A stretch of DNA of 5,586 bases from Prevotellaceae bacterium. Its GTDB lineage: Bacteria > Bacteroidota > Bacteroidia > Bacteroidales > UBA932. Positions 1-5,288 of the stretch are shown here, piece after piece. The stretch is taken from the NCBI GenBank assembly GCA_031273485.1, contig JAISRS010000192.1, positions 1 to 5,586 on the forward strand, in the 5' to 3' direction. A program made the position numbers and the translations under genes. Position 1 is the first letter of the stretch. Each line of letters begins with the position of its first letter. The notes below the pieces were generated by a model that was not told the origin of the DNA, ran no database searches, and worked only from the letters and a program-made list of their open reading frames with translations.

Positions 1-1
1 T

Positions 2-283
2 GGCGTAAGAATTTATTTGGAAAAAATACCCGTTTCGTCCGAAACATTCGCCGTGTGCGAAGAAATGAATTTCGACGCCGTAACAGCCGCCCTGAACGGC
101 GGAGATGATTTTGAACTGCTGTTTACAATACCTCTGTCCGAACACGAAAAAATAAGAAACCTCGCAGGCTTCGAAATCATCGGACACATCACCGACGCCT
201 CACATGGCGCATATCTCGTAACTCCCGATAACAACGAAATAAAAATCACGGCGCAAGGCTGGATATCTATCCCCGAATCCTGA
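2..283 (+). CDS. thiL: Thiamine-monophosphate kinase, C-terminal fragment (cut by window edge)
   Basis: ThiL phosphorylates thiamine monophosphate to thiamine diphosphate with ATP, the last step of cofactor B1 synthesis, in the cytoplasm. The reading frame is open to the left edge of the window, so only the last 93 codons are present. A TTG at 17 is an internal Leu codon, not a start. The visible peptide starts GVRIYLEKIPVS, and it carries ALNGGDDFELLFT, which matches the ThiL signature GG(E/D)D(Y/F)ELLFT in the C-terminal AIRS-like domain. After it come the family's typical beta-strand segment (FEIIGHITDA) and a short tail ending in a TGA stop. Known ThiL proteins are about 320-350 residues, so roughly the first 250 residues lie outside the window. 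No terminator hairpin follows; the gene runs straight into repeats. The assignment rests on the motif and its position near the C-terminus. Confidence 0.9.
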   Translation, partial: GVRIYLEKIPVSSETFAVCEEMNFDAVTAALNGGDDFELLFTIPLSEHEKIRNLAGFEIIGHITDASHGAYLVTPDNNEIKITAQGWISIPES

Positions 284-285
284 TG

Positions 286-523
286 CCACGAATCTTTTTC
301 ACGGATTTTTTTCCACGGATTTTTTTTCCACGGATTTTTTTAATCCACGAATTACACGAATCACACGAATTTTTGGTTAGCGAATTACAACGAATTGACA
401 CGAATTTTTTTCACGGACTTTTTTAATCCACGAATTACACGAATTGACACGAATTTTTGGTTACCGAATTACACGAATCACACGAATTTTGGGTTACCGA
501 ATTACAACGAATTGACACGAATT
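286..523. repeat. Degenerate CACGAAT/CACGGATT repeat block
   Basis: This is gene-free DNA made of short related words. It begins with three or four tandem copies of (C)CACGGATTTTTTT (about 298-340). These are followed by interleaved ACACGAAT, AACGAATTGACACG and TTTTTGGTTACCG words. A longer composite unit appears twice: the phrase AATCCACGAATTACACGAAT occurs at 342-361 and again 83 bp later at 425-444, each followed by similar sequence. Words vary by small substitutions, as expected of an old, repeatedly rearranged array. No open reading frame of note is present. Similar words in the opposite orientation occur at the right end of the window (5516-5586). Function unknown. Confidence 0.85.
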
Positions 524-661
524 TTTGGCTAAATCTTATTTTGAGGCGCTATTGCTTCCGGCTACGCCGAACGAAAAGGTCGCCAAGCAGCCCGAAAGGC
601 TATCGCTACATCGAACGAAAGGAACTCCATCCATAGCACCTCAAAATAAGATTTAGCCAAA
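524..661 (+). mobile_element. Palindromic (MITE/REP-like) element, copy 1
   Basis: Terminal inverted repeats of 29 bp lie at 524-552 and 633-661 with a single mismatch. The outer end reads TTTGGCTAAATCTTATTTTG and the inner end GAGGCGCTAT. They enclose an 80-bp core containing GGCTACGCCGAACGAAAAGG and CTATCGCTACATCGAACGAA. A second copy lies in the opposite orientation at 5289-5430, which shows that this is a dispersed element rather than a local terminator. ATTT flanks the element on both sides (521-524 and 661-664, taking 525-660 as the element). This could be a target duplication, but it is short and AT-rich, so weak evidence. There is no transposase gene. A non-autonomous miniature inverted-repeat element or a long REP-like palindrome are the main alternatives. 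Confidence 0.75.
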
Positions 662-667
662 TTTGCC

Positions 668-675
668 TATATTTG
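668..675 (+). promoter_or_regulatory. Possible promoter -7 box for the hydrolase gene
   Basis: TATATTTG matches the Bacteroidota sigma-ABfr -7 consensus TAnnTTTG and lies 20 bp before the ATG at 696, directly after the palindromic element. No clear TTG-type -33 box is seen about 20 bp upstream, where the right arm of the element lies. If used, the leader would be only about 15 nt. Confidence 0.4.
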
Positions 676-695
676 TCGGATAAATTTTATTGCTT

Positions 696-1637
696 ATGTA
701 TAGTGTTGATGAATTGGGTGAAAAGTTTGAACAGATGACTTTACAAATGAAACCCGACAGAGAAGGAGATGTTTTTTGTACGCTGGTGCGTATGGCGGAT
801 GTCGAGAAATATCATCGCAGTGTGTTATATATACACGGTTTTAGCGATTATTTTTTTCAAAAAGAATTAGCCGAACAATTTCAAAAAAACGGTTATAATT
901 TCTATGCTTTGGATTTAAGAAAATGCGGGCGTTCGATCCGTCCATGGCAGACGCCTTATAACCTGTATGATATAAGTGATTACTATGAGGATATTGATGC
1001 GGCAGTGTGTCAAATAAAAAAAGAAACAAAGGGTCGGTTAGTCCTTTTGGGACATTCCACCGGAGGACTGGCTTTGTCGCTGTATGCACACAATCGACCG
1101 GCGGAACCTATAGACGCTATGATACTTAACAGTCCGTTTCTGGAACTGAACATAACAGGAATCAAAAAAATGCTGATACCTGTTGTTTCATTTTTATCAC
1201 GTATTTTTCCGAATTTAACAATCAATAAAGGATTATCGCTGCATTACGGCAATTCCATCTCCAAAAAAGTATATGGAGAATGGGAATTTAACGAAAATTG
1301 GAAACCTCTTGCTGTTTCCAAAATCAATGCCGTTTGGCTAAGAGCAATACATAATGCTCATGTACAAGTGCATAAAGGATTGGATATTAAATGTCCGGTA
1401 CTGGTTATGAGTTCGGATAAATCATTTAAAAGTAAATATTGGTCGGAGGAATTTAAAAAAGCGGATGCCGTTCTCAATGTGGAACATATCAGAAAATATT
1501 CCTCATGTCTGTGTAAAAATATAACCAATGTTACTTTTAAAGACGGTTTGCACGATTTAATCCTGTCCGCACCGGAAGTGAGAGAACAGGTATATATAAC
1601 GATGTTTAAGTGGCTGTCGGGAATTATGAATTATTGA
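696..1637 (+). CDS. Alpha/beta hydrolase, serine aminopeptidase/monoacylglycerol-lipase-like family
   Basis: This is a 313-residue probable serine hydrolase of the Hydrolase_4 (S33) group, which includes esterases, lipases and lysophospholipases; the substrate cannot be read from the sequence. The order of elements is that of the fold: an oxyanion-hole strand VLYIHGFSDY (about 44-52), a FYALDLRKCGRS strand/loop (about 69-80), the nucleophile elbow GHSTGG with Ser121, a likely acid in VLVMSSDKS (Asp241), and GLHDL with His286 as the likely catalytic histidine. There is no signal peptide or clear membrane segment, so the protein is probably cytoplasmic. The ATG at 696 is chosen over a TTG two codons upstream. 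The gene stands alone between repeats and the convergent toxin gene, whose last 7 bp it overlaps. Codons are AT-rich and no frameshift is seen. Confidence 0.85.
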   Translation: MYSVDELGEKFEQMTLQMKPDREGDVFCTLVRMADVEKYHRSVLYIHGFSDYFFQKELAEQFQKNGYNFYALDLRKCGRSIRPWQTPYNLYDISDYYEDIDAAVCQIKKETKGRLVLLGHSTGGLALSLYAHNRPAEPIDAMILNSPFLELNITGIKKMLIPVVSFLSRIFPNLTINKGLSLHYGNSISKKVYGEWEFNENWKPLAVSKINAVWLRAIHNAHVQVHKGLDIKCPVLVMSSDKSFKSKYWSEEFKKADAVLNVEHIRKYSSCLCKNITNVTFKDGLHDLILSAPEVREQVYITMFKWLSGIMNY

Positions 1638-1957
1638 CAGAACATTTCATTCAAAACATCTCGAATCCTCAAAATTTCGTGATACGTCAGATGTCCTAAC
1701 CGTCGGAGAATACGGCTCTTGTCAATTGCACGTATGTGGTCAACCGCCATTTCTCCGTTTTTTCCGTTAACAAAGCACGGCACACGGAATGGATAGTCTC
1801 TCAGCGTTGAAGTGATGGGAACAATGATAACTGTGCGCAGACAACAGTTTATTTCATTAGGACTGATTATCGCACAAGGTCGTGTTTTCGTTATTTCTCC
1901 GCCTTGTGTCGGGTCTAATTGTACCCAAAAAATATCGAATTGCTTTATTCCTTCCAT
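1631..1957 (-). CDS. Type II toxin, MazF/PemK-like endoribonuclease
   Basis: This 108-residue protein belongs to the PemK/MazF family, whose members cleave mRNA at short specific sequences and are held inactive by a partner antitoxin. The N-terminus has QFDIFWVQLDPTQGGEITKT followed by RP (about 6-27), the family's GD(I/V)xxVxLDPxxGxExxKTRP signature with Asp in place of nothing essential but Phe replacing the usual Gly before it. The conserved basic residue is Arg26 in KTRP. IIVPITS (about 44-50) holds the conserved Thr/Ser, and VDHIRAIDKSRI (about 72-83) matches the usual 'dqirtidksRl' strand. Length is normal and the active-site residues look intact. I choose the ATG at 1957; a GTG at 1963 is the alternative. 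The gene overlaps the end of the upstream antitoxin gene by 13 bp, which suggests translational coupling. Its 3' end overlaps the convergent hydrolase by 7 bp. Confidence 0.9.
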   Translation of the reverse strand: MEGIKQFDIFWVQLDPTQGGEITKTRPCAIISPNEINCCLRTVIIVPITSTLRDYPFRVPCFVNGKNGEMAVDHIRAIDKSRILRRLGHLTYHEILRIRDVLNEMFCQ

Positions 1958-2178
1958 GTCCACCAGTCAAGGTTTTCATCTTCAAATATATCCGGCGTCA
2001 ACAGTTTGTCGTCGTTTAGAGTGTGCTGCTGTTCGGCGGCTTCAGCCCATCCCTCGCGAGGTTTTTTCGTTGTCTTTTCGGGCAGTACTTGCAGCACTTT
2101 CACGAAATCCATCGACCTGAACAATTCTTCTGCAAAAGCAATTTTGTCTTCGGCTTCTATTTCCAATAAGTATTTCAT
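1945..2178 (-). CDS. Probable antitoxin of the MazF-like toxin
   Basis: A small 77-residue acidic protein lies immediately upstream of the MazF-like gene and overlaps it, the normal antitoxin-first order. The N-terminal part MKYLLEIEAEDKIAFAEELF continues RSMDFVKVLQVL and resembles the N-termini of small Bacteroidota antitoxins (xxFAEELxRSxxFVK). The C-terminal part (about 55-77) is strongly acidic and aromatic, with DDKLLTPDIFEDENLDWWTW, and would suit wrapping around a basic toxin. I do not recognise a named DNA-binding fold such as AbrB or RHH. The ATG at 2178 is preferred to an in-frame ATG at 2253: it matches the usual N-terminus of such proteins, and the promoter-like site at 2204-2211 lies between the two. 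The antitoxin role is inferred from position and composition; autoregulation is likely but not shown. Confidence 0.75.
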   Translation of the reverse strand: MKYLLEIEAEDKIAFAEELFRSMDFVKVLQVLPEKTTKKPREGWAEAAEQQHTLNDDKLLTPDIFEDENLDWWTWKE

Positions 2179-2203
2179 AATCTTTTCGTTTTGAATTACG
2201 CTA

Positions 2204-2211
2204 CAAAGATA
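2204..2211 (-). promoter_or_regulatory. Possible -7 box for the toxin-antitoxin operon
   Basis: On the minus strand the sequence is TATCTTTG, a match to TAnnTTTG, and it lies 25 bp upstream of the antitoxin ATG at 2178. The region about 20 bp further upstream is a T-rich run with no clear TTG -33 box, so the support comes from the -7 match and the position only. Confidence 0.45.
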
Positions 2212-2293
2212 CGCAAAAAAGAAAACTTTTACCATCTTATTTCCAATTTCCATCTTCCAATTTCTACTTTTGATTGGCTTCGTATTGCAAAAA

Positions 2294-2324
2294 ATTGCGA
2301 CAGTACAATTTTTTAGTATATTTG
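2294..2324 (+). promoter_or_regulatory. Bacteroidota-type promoter for the HI0933-family gene and serA
   Basis: TTG at 2294-2296 (in AATTGCGA) and TATATTTG at 2317-2324 are separated by 20 bp. This is the spacing expected for the -33 (TTTG/TTG) and -7 (TAnnTTTG) boxes of Bacteroidota primary-sigma promoters. Transcription would start near 2331, giving a leader of about 80 nt before the ATG at 2412. It is the best promoter match noticed in the window. Confidence 0.65.
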
Positions 2325-2361
2325 CGGCGTTTTTTAAACATAAAAATTAGGTATTTTAGTT

Positions 2362-2415
2362 ATGAAATATGTGCCGACTTTACGGTTATCAAAAAAAAGT
2401 TTGTGGTTTGAATGA
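2362..2415 (+). CDS. Possible 17-codon leader ORF overlapping the next start codon
   Basis: An ATG at 2362 opens a short frame encoding MKYVPTLRLSKKSLWFE. Its TGA stop overlaps the ATG of the flavoprotein gene as ATGA (2412-2415), a classic geometry for translational coupling. It lies inside the leader that the 2294-2324 promoter would make, with a weak AGG 10 nt before its start. A second short frame from the ATG at 2369 ends at 2419, so chance is a real possibility. No similarity to known attenuator peptides (runs of one amino acid) is seen. Confidence 0.25.
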   Translation: MKYVPTLRLSKKSLWFE

Positions 2416-3680
2416 ATAATTTCTTCGATATTGTTGTTATAGGCGCAGGACCTGCCGGTCTGATGTCTGCCGATAGAGCTTCGGAAAAAGGGGCGAAGGT
2501 TCTTCTGTTGGAAAAAATGGAGAAACCCGCCCGCAAATTAAGAATATCAGGCAAAGGAAGATGCAATATCACAAACACAAAAAACGAAGAAGAATTTCTT
2601 AGAAACGTGTTTCCCGATTCAGGTTTTTTCAAACCTGCATTTAAGAATTTTTCAAATATCGACTTGGTGAATTTTTTAAACAAAACGGGTTTAAAGACAG
2701 TGGAAGAGAGAGGCGGCAGAATTTTTCCGGCATCCCAAAACGCCTGGGATGTCGCCAATGCAATGGTTAAAGCAACCGAAAAAAAAGCGCAGATCGAATG
2801 TAATGCAAAAGTCGTTAGTTTGGAGATGGATACGGACAGTGGGTTGATAAAGGGTTTATCTTACGAAAAATCGGGCAAAAAAATCAACATCAACGCCCGT
2901 GCTTTTATTATTGCTACAGGTGGAATATCGTATCCCGCAACCGGCTCTACGGGCGACGGATACAGGTGGAGCCAACAGTCGGGACACAGGATTATTGCCC
3001 CGCGACCCTCGCTCACGGGACTGGAACTGGAAGATTATGAGGAAATCAAAAACGTTTCGTTAAAAAATGTGGAATTGTCGCTGATTATTGACGGAGGCAC
3101 GGCGCAAACGGAATTTGGAGAATTGGAATTTACGAAATACGGTATAACGGGACCCACTGTTCTGAAAATAAGCAGAAATGCAGTTGATGCAATCCTGGAC
3201 GGAAAACAGGCGGAGATACGAATCAATTTCAAACCGGCTTTGTCCGAAGAGCAGATAAGGAACCGTATCGGCAGAGAAATAGCGTCGCTTGGTAACGGGC
3301 AAACGCCTGATTTAGTGCGCAGATTACTCCCGTCGGCGCTTGTCGCTCCGTTTATCGGAAAAATCAAAATATCGCCGAAAAAATATGTGCGAGAGTTAAA
3401 ATCTATAGATACGGATAATCTAATCACCGGATTAACTTCATTAAAATATAAAGTTTCGGGATTTCGACCGTTTGAGGAAGCGATTGTTACGGCGGGAGGC
3501 GTAGATTTGAAGGAAATCAACTCCAAAACCATGCGCTCGAAACTTGTGAAAAACCTGTTTTTTGCAGGCGAAATCATGAATTTGGACGCTAATACCGGTG
3601 GATACAATTTACAAATTGCATTTTCGACGGGTTATCTGGCGGGACAACAAGCCGCCGAATTTTGTAAAGAATTAAAATAA
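2412..3680 (+). CDS. NAD(P)/FAD-dependent oxidoreductase, HI0933/YhiN family
   Basis: This 422-residue flavoprotein is of normal length for the HI0933-like family (often labelled 'aminoacetone oxidase family FAD-binding enzyme'), whose physiological substrate is not firmly known. The N-terminal Rossmann motif VVIGAGPAGLMSADRASEKG has its dinucleotide-binding glycines at 11-16. It is followed by KLRISGKGRCNITNT (about 42-56), which is diagnostic for this family. AFIIATGGISYPATGSTGDG in the middle is the second conserved block. The C-terminus has GGVDLKEINSKTMRSK (362-377) and FAGEIMNLDANTGGYNLQ (384-401), the FAD-closing segment. All hallmark glycines are present. It is probably cytosolic. The ATG at 2412 follows a good promoter. 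serA begins 27 bp downstream with no terminator or promoter-like box between, so the two are likely co-transcribed. No functional link with serine synthesis is evident. Confidence 0.92.
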   Translation: MNNFFDIVVIGAGPAGLMSADRASEKGAKVLLLEKMEKPARKLRISGKGRCNITNTKNEEEFLRNVFPDSGFFKPAFKNFSNIDLVNFLNKTGLKTVEERGGRIFPASQNAWDVANAMVKATEKKAQIECNAKVVSLEMDTDSGLIKGLSYEKSGKKININARAFIIATGGISYPATGSTGDGYRWSQQSGHRIIAPRPSLTGLELEDYEEIKNVSLKNVELSLIIDGGTAQTEFGELEFTKYGITGPTVLKISRNAVDAILDGKQAEIRINFKPALSEEQIRNRIGREIASLGNGQTPDLVRRLLPSALVAPFIGKIKISPKKYVRELKSIDTDNLITGLTSLKYKVSGFRPFEEAIVTAGGVDLKEINSKTMRSKLVKNLFFAGEIMNLDANTGGYNLQIAFSTGYLAGQQAAEFCKELK

Positions 3681-3707
3681 TTATAATTAAATAAGTAACA
3701 CAAAAAC

Positions 3708-4619
3708 ATGAAATTATTACTTGCTACTCAAAAACCTTTTTCGTCCGCAGCAGTGAGCCGGATGAAGGAAATTGCCAAAAACGAAATCGAACTGATTTCT
3801 CTGGAAAATTATAAAAATCAGTCCGATTTGGTGGAAGCCGTTAAAACGGCGGACGCGCTGATTGTGCGCTCCGATAAAGTTACTCCCGAAGTTATTGACG
3901 CCGGAGTTAATTTAAAAATAGTTGTACGCGCCGGCGCCGGATACGACAATGTTGATTTGGAGGCATGCAGCTCAAAAAATATTGTGGTGATGAATACCCC
4001 CGGACAAAATTCCAACGCTGTGGCGGAACTCACTTTAGGGTTGATAATTTATCTGTCAAGAAATTCATTTTCACCGGGTACGGGAAACGAATTGAAGGGT
4101 AAAAAACTTGGAATACACGCCTACGGCAATGTGGGGAAATCAGTCGCATCCTTGGGCAAAGGTTTCGGAATGACGGTCAGCGCCTTCGACCCTTTTGTGG
4201 ATGAAAACATATTGCAGCAGGATGGAGTTCAGGCGGTTCAATCAGTCGAAGAGCTTTATTCACTTTGCGATATCATCTCCATAAATATCCCTGCCGTTGC
4301 GGGCACCATTAAATCAATCAATCGAAACCTGTTGAGCCTTCTGAAGGCAAATGCCGTTTTAGTTAACACCGCTCGCAAAGAAGTTATCAATGAGGATGAT
4401 TTGCTGTCAGCAATGGAAAACAGCCGCATCAAATACGGCACGGACGTGAAACCCGCCTGCCACGAAAAAATGCTGACTTTCGGAAGCCGATATTTTGCAA
4501 CGCCCAATAAAATAGGCGCCGAAACAGATGAAGCAAATATGAATGCAGCCATTGCAGCGCTGAATCAGATAATAGATTTTTTCAAGACAGGAAACGAAAA
4601 ATACAGGGTAAATAAATAA
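3708..4619 (+). CDS. serA: D-3-phosphoglycerate dehydrogenase (short, Bacteroidota type)
   Basis: This 303-residue member of the D-isomer-specific 2-hydroxyacid dehydrogenases oxidises 3-phosphoglycerate to 3-phosphohydroxypyruvate with NAD, the first committed step of serine synthesis. The substrate-binding segment VRAGAGYDNVD lies at 73-83, and NTPGQNSNAVAELTLG (96-111) is the conserved block before the NAD domain. The nucleotide motif is AYGNVG (138-143), with Ala where GxGxxG has its first Gly. NTARKEVINEDDL (220-232) carries the catalytic Arg223. The usual TPHIGAxTxEA block is TPNKIGAETDEA here (265-276), so the canonical catalytic histidine is absent. From memory, Bacteroides SerA proteins carry a comparable TPKKMGAQT block, which suggests a lineage trait rather than decay. 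There is no C-terminal ACT/ASB regulatory domain, so feedback by serine of the E. coli type is not expected. serC is not adjacent on the downstream side. Confidence 0.88.
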   Translation: MKLLLATQKPFSSAAVSRMKEIAKNEIELISLENYKNQSDLVEAVKTADALIVRSDKVTPEVIDAGVNLKIVVRAGAGYDNVDLEACSSKNIVVMNTPGQNSNAVAELTLGLIIYLSRNSFSPGTGNELKGKKLGIHAYGNVGKSVASLGKGFGMTVSAFDPFVDENILQQDGVQAVQSVEELYSLCDIISINIPAVAGTIKSINRNLLSLLKANAVLVNTARKEVINEDDLLSAMENSRIKYGTDVKPACHEKMLTFGSRYFATPNKIGAETDEANMNAAIAALNQIIDFFKTGNEKYRVNK

Positions 4620-4649
4620 GTTTCGATTTCTGTCTGTACGCTAACACAT

Positions 4650-4688
4650 TCGACTGCGTCGAACTTACGTTTGACGCAGTCGATTTTT
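4650..4688 (+). terminator. Likely rho-independent terminator of serA
   Basis: A 14-bp stem pairs 4650-4663 with 4670-4683 around a 6-nt loop. Its core is CGACTGCGTC/GACGCAGTCG, with one G-T pair toward the loop. Five T residues follow (4684-4688). It begins 30 bp after the serA stop. It is also the first of two tandem copies of a repeated hairpin, so termination may be a by-product of a repeat element. Confidence 0.65.
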
Positions 4689-4726
4689 ATTTGACTGCGT
4701 CGAACTTAGGTTTGACGCAGTCAAAT
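4689..4726. repeat. Second tandem hairpin repeat
   Basis: A 16-bp stem pairs 4689-4704 with 4711-4726 around a 6-nt loop (one G-T pair). Its sequence is nearly the same as that of the preceding hairpin: GACTGCGTCGAACTTA at 4693 against 4652, a 41-bp offset. The loops differ by one base (CTTACG against CTTAGG) while the stems are kept. A third, incomplete copy with one substitution lies at 5534-5556. Confidence 0.8.
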
Positions 4727-4749
4727 ATATTTCATAATTACTCTAAAAC

Positions 4750-4849
4750 CGTACAATTTTGATGTAATACTGTACAGTAATTGTCCAATACTGTACAGTA
4801 ATTACTAAAAGCTGTACAGTAATCGCTCATTACTGTACAGCTTTATCGC
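4750..4849. repeat. Diverged left flank of the 21-bp TGTACA array
   Basis: TGTACA occurs at 4771, 4792, 4813 and 4834, with CGTACA at 4750: five sites at exactly 21-bp steps, in phase with the homogeneous array that follows. The spacer sequences differ from each other and from the core array. Two sites sit in the perfect 12-bp palindrome TACTGTACAGTA (4768-4779 and 4789-4800), and the other two full sites are in CTGTACAG. Spacing and the central palindrome are therefore conserved while spacer sequence is not. Confidence 0.9.
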
Positions 4850-5227
4850 AAAACTGTACAACATTTGACCAAAACTGTACAACATTTGAGCAAAACTGTA
4901 CAACATTTGAGCAAAACTGTACAACATTTGAGTAAAACTGTACAACATTTGACCAAAACTGTACAACATTTGAGCAAAACTGTACAACATTTGACCAAAA
5001 CTGTACAACATTTGACCAAAACTGTACAACATTTGACCAAAACTGTACAACATTTGAGCAAAACTGTACAACATTTGAGCAAAACTGTACAACATTTGAG
5101 CAAAACTGTACAACATTTGACCAAAACTGTACAACATTTGAGCAAAACTGTACAACATTTGAGCAAAACTGTACAACATTTGACCAAAACTGTACAACAT
5201 TTGAGAAAAACTGTACGACATTTGAGA
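4850..5227. repeat. Core tandem array: 18 units of 21 bp, each with TGTACA
   Basis: There are eighteen contiguous 21-bp units. Each consists of AAAA, then CTGTACAACATTTGA, then GC or CC. Units 1-16 differ almost only at the second-last position (G or C), in the order C G G G C G C C C G G G C G G C; unit 4 ends GT. Unit 17 ends GA, and unit 18 has TGTACG in place of TGTACA and also ends GA. Because 21 is divisible by three and no unit contains a stop in several frames, long repetitive frames exist on both strands (for example heptapeptides TKTVQHL and LYSFGQM). The base changes between units alter amino acids in each such frame, so coding is not supported. The near-identity of units indicates recent expansion or active homogenisation. 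Confidence 0.97.
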
Positions 5228-5264
5228 AAAACTGTACAACATTGGCGCGATGTTGTACAGTTTT
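5228..5264. repeat. Terminal hairpin closing the 21-bp array
   Basis: The last unit (AAAACTGTACAACAT, 5228-5242) is followed after a 7-nt loop (TGGCGCG) by its exact reverse complement (5250-5264), giving a perfect 15-bp stem. The TGTACA in the inverted half starts at 5254, exactly 21 bp after the one at 5233, so the phase of the array holds across the inversion. On the plus strand the stem ends in TTTT, which might act as a weak terminator. Confidence 0.92.
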
Positions 5265-5288
5265 ACGAGATATTTTTTGGCTTTTTCA

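Noticed and set aside
524..661. Simple terminator for thiL
   Set aside because: It lies more than 240 bp beyond thiL, has an 80-bp loop, and has a second copy elsewhere, which fits a dispersed element better.
1812..2194. Plus-strand frames opposite the toxin-antitoxin genes (1812-2120, 1919-2194)
   Set aside because: They are antisense shadows; their translations show no family features, while the minus-strand frames match the MazF family and its usual partner.
2179..2253. N-terminal extension of the antitoxin from the ATG at 2253
   Set aside because: The extension would span the promoter-like TATCTTTG site and AT-rich intergenic sequence; the 2178 start gives a typical small-antitoxin N-terminus.
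3035..3607. 190-codon minus-strand frame inside the flavoprotein gene
   Set aside because: It is antisense to a clearly conserved FAD-binding protein and shows no recognisable motif.
4850..5227. CRISPR array
   Set aside because: Units are contiguous with no unique spacers, the period is only 21 bp, and no cas gene is near.
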